Of a stretch of DNA of 6,802 nucleotides, positions 1-5,002 are shown one piece after another. The notes beneath the pieces are model-generated. The model searched no databases and was not told the origin of the DNA. It saw only the letters and a list, made by a program, of their open reading frames with translations. The position numbers and the translations under genes are program-made. How positions within the stretch are numbered: position 1 is the stretch's first letter; every line of letters starts with the position of its first letter. This stretch comes from Fimbriiglobus sp. (GTDB lineage Bacteria; Planctomycetota; Planctomycetia; Gemmatales; Gemmataceae): contig JANXTD010000330.1 in NCBI GenBank assembly GCA_025352585.1, positions 1 to 6,802 on the forward strand, given 5' to 3'.

Positions 1-158
1 CGAAACCGTCACCACCTAACTGCATCGTCCACCCGGATTTGCTCCCGTCGCTTGCGCGTCCGGCTAACAAGACCGCCGCACTTCGCCTTCGCGCCGTCAC
101 CGCGTTGCGGTAGCCTGGTCGGCCTACGGGCGGTTGGGAACTCCACGGAGGGTGCGCG
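1..158. other. Non-coding leader before the PKD-domain gene
   Basis: No convincing coding region on either strand. The long minus-strand reading frame across this stretch and the next gene is low-complexity Arg/Ala/Asp-rich translation typical of a high-GC shadow. No good -35/-10 pair was found; TTGCGG at 105-110 has no -10 partner at the right spacing. The only clear signal is a purine-rich ribosome-binding site GGAGGG at 147-152, six bases before the ATG at 159. The left neighbour lies outside the window. Confidence 0.5.
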
Positions 159-1448
159 ATGAGTACCGATGTCGTCAAAAAAGGGATCACCGGGCACGTC
201 GGGGGCTGGATCAAGGGCGTCCTGGGGCTGTTCCTCGGCGTCGGCTCCGGGGTGGTCGTCATGTATTCCAACGCCATCGTCAACCAGGTCGTCAAGCCGA
301 CGCGGCCGGTCGCCAACTTCGCCGTCTCGGCGGAGGGGTTGACGGTCACCTGCGCGAACCACGCCAGCGGCGACAGCGGCTGGTGGGACTTCGGCGACGG
401 CAGCACTCTCGACCCGTTCGACGCCGGGCAGCAGGCCCAGACGCACACTTACGCCAAGCTCGGGACGTACTCCGTCAAGCTGACCGTGCGCAACTTCATG
501 ATGGAGGAGAACGAGCGGGCGGTGCCGGTCGATTTGACCACGCCGCCGCTCACGCTGCCCCCAACGATCACCGCGCTGAAGGTCGATGCGCTCGGCGGCA
601 TGGCGGTCGCCCCGGCCGGGTTCCGTATCACCGGCGACGTGCAGAACGCCGACCGCCTGATCTTCGACATCGGCGGCGACAACCCGCTGATCGTCGAGAC
701 GCAGTCCGGCCCCTTCGAGAAGTTCGTCGTCTTCGACAAGCCCGGCAGTCAGACGATCCGCCTCACTGGCTTGACCGGCAAGAACGCCGTGAAGCGCGAG
801 GCCAACGTCGAGGTCAAGGCGGCCCCCATCGGCTCGGTGTCCGTCGTCGTCAAGGTCACCGACAGCGGTACGCAAGTCGAGAAGCGCAGCACGTCGCCGA
901 CGGTGGCGATCCCGTTGCCGAAGAAGGGCGAGACGCGCTTCGAGCGGCCGGTCACCGCCGACCCCGGCTTCACCATCGCCGACATCAAGGTCGGCAAGCT
1001 GAACCCCGCCGTCGTGAAGAACGTCAAGCTCGAGCTGCTGCCCGACCGCACCTCCGGCAAGCTCGTCGGCGACTGGGCCGCGACCGGCGACGCGCTCACA
1101 AAAGCCGCCGGCAACGCCGACGTGATGGTGCCGCTCACGCTCAGCCAACAGCGCACCGCCCCGGTGGTTCTGCCGACGGAGACGGTCTCGGCGGTCATCA
1201 ACGCCGCGGGCCAGGTGACGGCGATCCCGCTGCCGCCGCGTCGCCTCGGCCTGCAAGACGCCCGGCGTAAGATCGAGTTGCAATTGGCCCGCGCCACCCC
1301 GGACGGCTCCGCGGACATCCTCGCGTTCGAGCCGGATTTGAAGTTCCCGTGGAAGGGCGCGACCGCCTCGCGGCCCGGCGTCGGCTACGGCTTCGGGGCC
1401 GACTTGAAGGGCGACCAACTGCAACTGCAAATGGTCACCAAGCGCTAG
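159..1448 (+). CDS. Membrane-anchored PKD-domain protein of unknown function
   Basis: Protein of 429 residues. The ATG at 159 is chosen because GGAGGG lies six bases upstream and the N-terminus reads as a signal anchor: lysines at 7-8, then a hydrophobic segment at about 17-40 with no obvious signal-peptidase site after it. This predicts a short cytoplasmic tail and an exported C-terminal part. A PKD (Ig-like beta-sandwich) domain covers about residues 49-126, with the hallmark WWDFGDG at 75-81 and HTYAKLGTYSVKLTV at 96-110. A Pro/Thr linker (127-136) leads to a second beta-rich segment at about 137-228 that looks Ig-like (FDIGGDN, then PFEKFVVFDKPGSQTIRL) but is too diverged to name. The remaining 200 residues are beta-rich and unrecognised, ending in an LQLQM strand. 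PKD domains usually mediate extracellular protein or carbohydrate contacts; no catalytic motif is visible. It is probably monocistronic, since the next gene has its own candidate promoter. Gene reality is near certain, the PKD call is strong, and the function is unknown. Confidence 0.9.
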   Translation: MSTDVVKKGITGHVGGWIKGVLGLFLGVGSGVVVMYSNAIVNQVVKPTRPVANFAVSAEGLTVTCANHASGDSGWWDFGDGSTLDPFDAGQQAQTHTYAKLGTYSVKLTVRNFMMEENERAVPVDLTTPPLTLPPTITALKVDALGGMAVAPAGFRITGDVQNADRLIFDIGGDNPLIVETQSGPFEKFVVFDKPGSQTIRLTGLTGKNAVKREANVEVKAAPIGSVSVVVKVTDSGTQVEKRSTSPTVAIPLPKKGETRFERPVTADPGFTIADIKVGKLNPAVVKNVKLELLPDRTSGKLVGDWAATGDALTKAAGNADVMVPLTLSQQRTAPVVLPTETVSAVINAAGQVTAIPLPPRRLGLQDARRKIELQLARATPDGSADILAFEPDLKFPWKGATASRPGVGYGFGADLKGDQLQLQMVTKR

Positions 1449-1475
1449 CCCACCCACATCGGTCGCGGACAACCC

Positions 1476-1481
1476 TATAAT
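1476..1481 (+). promoter_or_regulatory. Candidate -10 box for the DUF971-mrp-desaturase cluster
   Basis: A perfect TATAAT lies in the 69-base gap between the PKD gene and the DUF971 ATG. No -35 hexamer resembling TTGACA lies 16-18 bases upstream, and there is no TGn extension, so the call rests on the hexamer, its intergenic place and the AT-poor surroundings. A transcript would be expected to begin around 1487-1489, which coincides with an in-frame GTG at 1488. Confidence 0.5.
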
Positions 1482-1512
1482 CCCCGCGTGGCGACGACGC
1501 GACGCGGGGATT
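1479..1512 (+). repeat. Perfect 10-bp inverted repeat over the DUF971 ribosome-binding region
   Basis: AATCCCCGCG at 1479-1488 and its exact reverse complement CGCGGGGATT at 1503-1512 flank a 14-nt loop. The left arm overlaps the end of the TATAAT box. The right arm contains GGGGA (1506-1510), the only purine-rich stretch at ribosome-binding distance from the ATG at 1518. In read-through RNA from the PKD gene the stem would mask this site. RNA started at the local promoter would lack most of the left arm. It could instead be a protein-binding operator. It is not a typical terminator because no T-run follows. Confidence 0.6.
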
Positions 1513-1517
1513 GTTCC

Positions 1518-1865
1518 ATGCCGGCCGACTTACTGCCCCTGTCCATCAAGCGCGACGGCGTCGCCTTCCGCGTCGAGTGGTCCGACGGCCTCGTCGCGAC
1601 CGTACCGTTCCAGAAGCTGCGCGACCACTGCCCCTGCGCCGGCTGCAACGACGAGCGCGCCAAGCCGGCCGACCCGTTCCGCGTGCTCAGCGCGCGGGAG
1701 GTCGCGGCGGGGCTGCCGGTGCCGGTGGCGATGAAGCCGGTCGGCCACTACGCCTACCAGATCACCTGGAACGACGGCCACGACGCCGGCATTTTCACCC
1801 TCGACGCCCTGCGCCACCTCGGCCAGCCCGTCGCACCCTCGAAGGACACCCATGCCCCCGCCTAG
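1518..1865 (+). CDS. DUF971 (GBBH-like N-terminal domain) protein
   Basis: A single-domain protein of 115 residues, the usual size for stand-alone DUF971 proteins. Family features are the opening strand with FRVEWSDG at 17-24, the signature LRDHCPCAGC at 34-43 (Cys38, Cys40, Cys43), and a C-terminal block with GHYAYQITWNDGHDAGIF at 76-93. In the related N-terminal domain of gamma-butyrobetaine hydroxylase, three such cysteines and a histidine bind zinc; His88 in DGHD is the likely fourth ligand here, by inference. DUF971 is also the C-terminal domain of HCF101-type Mrp proteins, and the next gene is an Mrp ATPase overlapping by 14 nt, so the two products probably act together in metal or iron-sulfur handling. 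Start choice: ATG 1518 matches the family N-terminus and has GGGGA seven bases upstream. An in-frame GTG at 1488 would add ten residues and could be used only as a leaderless start. Confidence 0.87.
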   Translation: MPADLLPLSIKRDGVAFRVEWSDGLVATVPFQKLRDHCPCAGCNDERAKPADPFRVLSAREVAAGLPVPVAMKPVGHYAYQITWNDGHDAGIFTLDALRHLGQPVAPSKDTHAPA

Positions 1866-2670
1866 TGGCCCCGGCCAAAAGTTCTCGCTGCCCGGCGTCA
1901 AGCACCTCATCGCCGTCGCCAGCGGCAAGGGCGGCGTCGGCAAATCGACCGTCGCCGCGAACCTCGCTGTCGCCCTCCAGATGGCCGGCCAGCGCGTCGG
2001 CCTCATGGACGCCGACATCTACGGCCCGTCGGTGCCGCTGATGTTCGGCCTCGGGCAGGTCGATCAGACGCGGACGCCGTTCCCGTTGGAGAAGTTCGGC
2101 ATCAAGCTCATGTCGATGGGCTTCCTGGTCGATCCGAATCAGGCGGTCATCTGGCGCGGCCCCAAGGTGGCCCAGGCGGTCGGCTCGTTCCTGGCGCAGG
2201 TGCCGTGGGGCGAACTCGACTTCCTGATCATCGACTTGCCACCGGGCACGGGGGACGCGCAACTGACGCTGTCGCAGCAGGCCCCGCTCACCGGCGCGAT
2301 CATCGTGACGACGCCGGGGGAAGTGAGCCTGATCGACGCCCGCAAGGGGGTCAAGATGTTCGAGGAGGTCCGCGTTCCGGTCCTCGGCGTCATCGAGAAC
2401 ATGAGCCACTTCACGAGCGCCGACGGCCAGAAGCACGCGATCTTCGGCACCGGCGGCGGGGCCAAGCTCGCGGCCGAGGCCGGGGTGCCGTTCCTGGGCG
2501 AGTTGCCGATCGACCCGCGCGTCGCCACGGCCGGAGACGCGGGCGAACCGGTCGTGCGCAAGTACCCCGACTCGCCGGTGTCGGCGGCGTATGTGGCGTT
2601 AGCGCAGACGGTGCTGCGCGAGATGGTGACGCGGCCGCAGGCCAACGCACTGCCGGCGGTCGAGTTTTGA
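1852..2670 (+). CDS. mrp: Mrp/ApbC/NBP35-family P-loop ATPase, lacking the CxxC site
   Basis: Protein of 272 residues of the SIMIBI/ParA-like class, whose members carry iron-sulfur clusters to cytosolic apo-proteins. Visible motifs: deviant Walker A SGKGGVGKST at 24-33, DADIYGPS at 53-60, WRGP at 101-104, Walker B region IIDLPPGTGD at 126-135, TTPGEVSL at 153-160, and ENMS at 182-185 followed by IFGTGGG. In E. coli Mrp and eukaryotic Nbp35 a CxxC between ENMS and IFG binds a bridging cluster; here that stretch is HFTSADGQKHA, and the whole protein has no cysteine. Only 18 residues precede the P-loop strand, so the MIP18/DUF59 domain found at the front of many bacterial Mrps is absent. GAAGGA at 1841-1846 lies five bases before the ATG, and the start sits inside the end of the DUF971 gene, which suggests translational coupling. 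The family call is firm; a classical cluster carrier role is uncertain. Confidence 0.95.
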   Translation: MPPPSGPGQKFSLPGVKHLIAVASGKGGVGKSTVAANLAVALQMAGQRVGLMDADIYGPSVPLMFGLGQVDQTRTPFPLEKFGIKLMSMGFLVDPNQAVIWRGPKVAQAVGSFLAQVPWGELDFLIIDLPPGTGDAQLTLSQQAPLTGAIIVTTPGEVSLIDARKGVKMFEEVRVPVLGVIENMSHFTSADGQKHAIFGTGGGAKLAAEAGVPFLGELPIDPRVATAGDAGEPVVRKYPDSPVSAAYVALAQTVLREMVTRPQANALPAVEF

Positions 2671-2707
2671 TTGCCGTGCTGACGCTTCCGCACCCTTGGG
2701 ACTCGCC

Positions 2708-3514
2708 ATGCTGACTGCCTTGACGCCGGAAGACCCGCGGACGCAGGCGAAGATCTGGAAGCTCTACCGCGACTACTTCGACGTGTCGGAGCGGAAGCGG
2801 CGCTGGAACCTCCGCGAAGACATCCCGTGGGACCAGTGCAACCCCGGCCTCGACCCCGCCATCGCCGACGTGGTCGAGACCTTTTGCATGGTCGAACTGT
2901 TCCTGCCCGACTACCTGGCGAAGCAGCTCCCGCAAGTCCGCGGCAACAAGGGCCGGTCGTGGATGCTCGCCAGTTGGGGCTACGAGGAGTCGAAGCACTC
3001 GATGGCGCTGAACGACTGGATGCTCGGCGGCAAGCACCGCACCGAGCGGCAGTTGAACGAGATGGACACCAGCGTCTTCGAGCGCGAGTGGGGCCTCAAA
3101 TACGACGACCCCCTGGCGTCGGTCGTCTACACGATGGTGCAAGAAATCGCCACGCGGGTCAACTACCGCAACCTCCGCAAAATTGCCGGCGGCCAGTGCC
3201 CCGCGCTCGACCAGGTGCTCGAATTCGTGCAGATCGACGAGGCGGCCCACGGCGGCTTCTTCCGCCAACTCGTGTCGATCTACCTCGAAGAGGACCGCGC
3301 CGCGACTCTCGAGCGCATCCGCCTGGTGATCAACACCTTCTCGATGCCGGCCGACCTGCTGCTGGCCAACGGCCGGCAGCGCATGGCGGACATCGTGGCG
3401 CTGGGCATCTTCGACGACCGCATCTACCTCAACGAGGTCGTGACGCCGCTGCTGGCGCAACTCGGGCTGACCCGCGCCGACATCCGCGGGCCAAGAGCCA
3501 TCCGCGTGGCGTGA
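2708..3514 (+). CDS. Soluble di-iron acyl-ACP desaturase
   Basis: Protein of 268 residues of the ferritin-like fatty-acid desaturase type 2 family, close to the size of actinobacterial members. These cytosolic enzymes insert a double bond into acyl chains on acyl carrier protein, using O2 and electrons from ferredoxin. All six iron ligands are visible: Glu63 in VELFLPDY, Glu94/His97 in EESKH, Glu146 in VQEIATRVNYRNL, and Glu178/His181 in DEAAH. The gaps of 31, 52 and 32 residues between the successive Glu ligands resemble the plant stearoyl-ACP enzyme, with a shorter first gap. The WMLASW stretch before EESKH and the LP-x-Y after Glu63 are also family-typical. This distinguishes it from ribonucleotide reductase R2, which has a different ligand pattern and length. 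The ATG at 2708 is preferred over TTG at 2696; only a weak GGGA (2698-2701) precedes it. It lies 37 nt after mrp on the same strand, probably in the same transcript. Position specificity of desaturation cannot be read from the sequence. Confidence 0.87.
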   Translation: MLTALTPEDPRTQAKIWKLYRDYFDVSERKRRWNLREDIPWDQCNPGLDPAIADVVETFCMVELFLPDYLAKQLPQVRGNKGRSWMLASWGYEESKHSMALNDWMLGGKHRTERQLNEMDTSVFEREWGLKYDDPLASVVYTMVQEIATRVNYRNLRKIAGGQCPALDQVLEFVQIDEAAHGGFFRQLVSIYLEEDRAATLERIRLVINTFSMPADLLLANGRQRMADIVALGIFDDRIYLNEVVTPLLAQLGLTRADIRGPRAIRVA

Positions 3515-3521
3515 CGATCGG

Positions 3522-3527
3522 TATCAT
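3522..3527 (+). promoter_or_regulatory. Candidate -10 box for the PD-(D/E)XK/DUF4058 pair
   Basis: TATCAT, one mismatch from TATAAT, lies in the 45-base gap after the desaturase gene. No convincing -35 element is visible at 16-18 bases upstream. It is supported mainly by place and by the resemblance of this gap to the one before DUF971, where a -10-like hexamer is also followed directly by an inverted repeat. Confidence 0.3.
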
Positions 3528-3529
3528 GA

Positions 3530-3550
3530 CTCCGAGGGACACTCTCGGGG
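3530..3550 (+). repeat. Short inverted repeat over the ribosome-binding region of the PD-(D/E)XK gene
   Basis: CTCCGAG (3530-3536) pairs with CTCGGGG (3544-3550) with one G-U wobble around a 7-nt loop. The right arm holds most of the G-run (3547-3551), the only purine-rich stretch at ribosome-binding distance from the ATG at 3560. Seven base pairs in a GC-rich genome can occur by chance, so this is weaker than the repeat at 1479-1512. Confidence 0.35.
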
Positions 3551-3559
3551 GCGAATCGC

Positions 3560-4207
3560 ATGGCGTTTAGCAGTTTTACCCGCGTCGACGACGTGGTGAA
3601 GAAGTACAAACTCATCTACATCCAGGGGCCGATGCTGCCCCCGGACCCGACCGCCCCACCGCTGAGTGACTACTTCCGCGAGGAACTGGCGTTCAACCTG
3701 CGCATGCTCCCCATCGGCCGATCCGAAATCGGGTCTGGGGAAGTCTTGCTTTTCCCCATCTTGCGAGAAATCTGGAAGCCGTACTCGAAAGACCTGGCCC
3801 TGTTCAGCCACGAAGGCCTGACATTCGACGACGACCTCACTGGCGTGCCCGACTACTTCGTCTGCAAGGTGTCGGAGTACGGTCAGACGATCCCGGACGT
3901 ACCGTATTTGCTCGTGGCCGAAGCGAAGCTCGACGACTTCGAGCGGGCCTGGGGGCAGTGCTCCGCGGCGATGCTCGCTGCGCAGCGGCTGAATCAGTCG
4001 CCGGACGTGCCCGTCTACGGCATCGCCACCAACGGAGGCGAGTGGCAGTTCGGCGTGCTGCTCGGGCGCGAACTCACGGTCGATCCGCTCCCGACGGCAC
4101 TATACACCTTAGACACGCTATCCCAACGGATGCACGCGGTTTTCCGGGCCGTGCAGGCCCAAGCCGTCGCCCACCAAGTCCCCGCCGCGGCCCCGTCATC
4201 GCCTTGA
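3560..4207 (+). CDS. Uncharacterised protein with PD-(D/E)XK nuclease-like motifs
   Basis: Protein of 215 residues. It resembles a group of uncharacterised proteins that I recall as common in cyanobacteria, sharing a GV(P/C)D motif, an EAK motif, a GQC-x-AEM/AAM helix and an IYG-x-x-TNG-x-x-W-x-F block. Here these are GVPDYFV at 95-101 (Asp98), LLVAEAKLDDF at 117-127 (Glu121, Lys123), WGQCSAAMLAAQ at 131-142 (Gln133) and VYGIATNGGEWQF at 152-164. With acidic residues Glu56 or Glu61 in the preceding helix, the order fits the PD-(D/E)XK endonuclease fold, and Gln133 fits the motif often seen after ExK in RecB- or HsdR-like domains. No helicase, methylase or DNA-recognition domain is attached, so substrate and even catalysis are unknown. 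The last 20 residues are an Ala/Pro/Ser-rich tail. The start is ATG 3560 with a weak GGGGG eight bases upstream. The stop is 11 nt before the DUF4058 ATG on the same strand, so the two are probably co-transcribed. Confidence 0.8.
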   Translation: MAFSSFTRVDDVVKKYKLIYIQGPMLPPDPTAPPLSDYFREELAFNLRMLPIGRSEIGSGEVLLFPILREIWKPYSKDLALFSHEGLTFDDDLTGVPDYFVCKVSEYGQTIPDVPYLLVAEAKLDDFERAWGQCSAAMLAAQRLNQSPDVPVYGIATNGGEWQFGVLLGRELTVDPLPTALYTLDTLSQRMHAVFRAVQAQAVAHQVPAAAPSSP

Positions 4208-4212
4208 AGGAG
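4206..4212 (+). promoter_or_regulatory. Strong ribosome-binding site for the original DUF4058 start
   Basis: GAAGGAG ends six bases before the ATG at 4219. It decides that 4219, not 4289, is the natural start of the DUF4058 gene, even though the two are now in different frames. The motif begins inside the TGA stop of the preceding gene. Confidence 0.7.
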
Positions 4213-4218
4213 TCTGCC

Positions 4219-4288
4219 ATGCCACTGCGCGACCACTTCCGCCCGCCCGCCCGTCGTCGAGAAGACTTCGTGGGAGAGCTTCCACGCG
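4219..4288 (+). pseudogene. Out-of-frame N-terminal segment of the DUF4058 gene
   Basis: From ATG 4219 the frame reads MPLRDHFRPP, the usual opening of planctomycete DUF4058 proteins, and then turns into unrelated Arg-rich sequence that stops at 4374. From about 4253 the next frame reads VVEKTSWESFHAM, which is the expected continuation and joins without a stop to the main body. Frame 1 before and frame 2 after means a net +1 shift. Removing one four-base GCCC unit at 4241-4252 would give a continuous protein of 259 residues. This may be a true mutation, a switchable repeat or a sequencing error. Confidence 0.8.
4241..4252 (+). repeat. (GCCC)3 tandem repeat at the DUF4058 frameshift
   Basis: Three perfect tandem copies of GCCC, the unit whose copy number sets the frame between the DUF4058 start and body. 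Two copies would restore the frame; three copies break it. Only three copies are present, which is short for a phase-variable tract, so slippage may be slow. Confidence 0.7.
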
Positions 4289-5002
4289 ATGTGGCCGGCG
4301 AGGATTGTCCTCGGCTTGCGCTCGATCTTGCCGCCTGGGTACATCGCCGAGCCGCGCGTTCCCCTCGGCACTGAGATGGAAATCGACATCGGTGCCCTGG
4401 ATGCGCGCGATGACCCGTCCAACGGCGCGGCGAGTCATCGCGACGGCGGCACCGGCACGGCGACGTGGACAGGTGGCCCCGCAGTACTCGCCTTGGAGAC
4501 GGAACTGCCCGTGGAGTACGAGTACGAAGTCCGCATCTTCGACCTCCAGCGTCGCAGGGTACTGGTCGCGGCCATCGAACTCGTCAGTCCGGCGAACAAG
4601 GACCGACCCAAGTCGCGTGAGATTTTCGTGGCGAAGTGTGCCGCGCTACTCCGCAAAGGCGTCGCCCTCACCGTCGTCGATCTCGTGACGATCAATCGGC
4701 ACAACCTGTACGCTCAACTGATGGAGTTCATCGGGCACCCCGACCGCACAATGTCGCTCGACGGCCCGACGACCTACGCCGCGTCGTGCCGCTGGATCAA
4801 TCTCGGTAGGCGGGCCAAGTTGGAGGCGTGGTCTTACGCGATGACCGTCGGCGAGAGGCTGCCGACGCTTCCGCTGTGGCTCGACCACGAACTCGTCGTG
4901 CCTCTGGACCTCGAAGCGAGTTACGAGAAGGCGTGCGACGACTTGTGGATCACTTCGCCGCCATCTGCTCTTTCGCTGCCTTCATCACCGCTTCCAAAGT
5001 GA
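4289..5002 (+). CDS. DUF4058 family protein, frameshifted relative to its start
   Basis: The longest ATG-initiated product is 237 residues and covers all but about the first 23 residues of the family. Typical blocks, numbered from ATG 4289, are LPPGYIAEPRV at 14-24, EMEIDIGAL at 29-37, LETELPVEYEYEVRIFD at 69-85, AIELVSPANKDRP at 95-107, SREIFVAKCAALLRKG at 109-124 and VDLVTINRHNLY at 130-141. DUF4058 proteins are uncharacterised and are numerous in planctomycetes and cyanobacteria. Position 4289 is only the first ATG in this frame and has no ribosome-binding site at proper spacing; the real start is probably 4219 in another frame. Without frame repair the gene may be silent or give a truncated protein. 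The C-terminal 14 or so residues after LWI are Ser/Pro-rich and run antisense into the transketolase gene, where family members that I recall end near this point. It probably shares a transcript with the PD-(D/E)XK gene 5' of it. Confidence 0.82.
   Translation: MWPARIVLGLRSILPPGYIAEPRVPLGTEMEIDIGALDARDDPSNGAASHRDGGTGTATWTGGPAVLALETELPVEYEYEVRIFDLQRRRVLVAAIELVSPANKDRPKSREIFVAKCAALLRKGVALTVVDLVTINRHNLYAQLMEFIGHPDRTMSLDGPTTYAASCRWINLGRRAKLEAWSYAMTVGERLPTLPLWLDHELVVPLDLEASYEKACDDLWITSPPSALSLPSSPLPK

Noticed and set aside
9..1472. 487-codon open frame on the minus strand
   Set aside because: It lies opposite the PKD gene, is rich in Arg/Ala/Asp/Gly/Leu with no recognisable domain, and has no ribosome-binding site. 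The plus strand has a PKD motif and a good ribosome-binding site, so this is a high-GC shadow.
1479..1512. Inverted repeat as a rho-independent terminator for the PKD gene
   Set aside because: No T-run follows the stem, and the right arm lies at ribosome-binding distance from the next ATG; a role at the start region fits better.
1488..1517. GTG 1488 as the main start of the DUF971 gene
   Set aside because: It adds a non-family N-terminus and sits at the expected transcription start with no upstream ribosome-binding site. It is kept only as a leaderless alternative.
2696..2707. TTG 2696 as the start of the desaturase
   Set aside because: The ATG four codons later is the more likely start, and no ribosome-binding site precedes the TTG.
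2411..3460. 349-codon minus-strand frame opposite mrp and the desaturase
   Set aside because: Low-complexity shadow; both plus-strand genes are well supported by motifs.
2708..3514. Ribonucleotide reductase R2 or R2-like oxidase
   Set aside because: The ligand spacing, the W-x-x-x-x-W stretch before EESKH and the VQEIAT block match acyl-ACP desaturases; the C-terminal tyrosine/cysteine features of R2 are absent.
3560..5002. A restriction-modification or defence operon
   Set aside because: There is no methylase, helicase, specificity subunit or toxin/antitoxin signature nearby, so a defence label would be speculation beyond the nuclease-like motifs.
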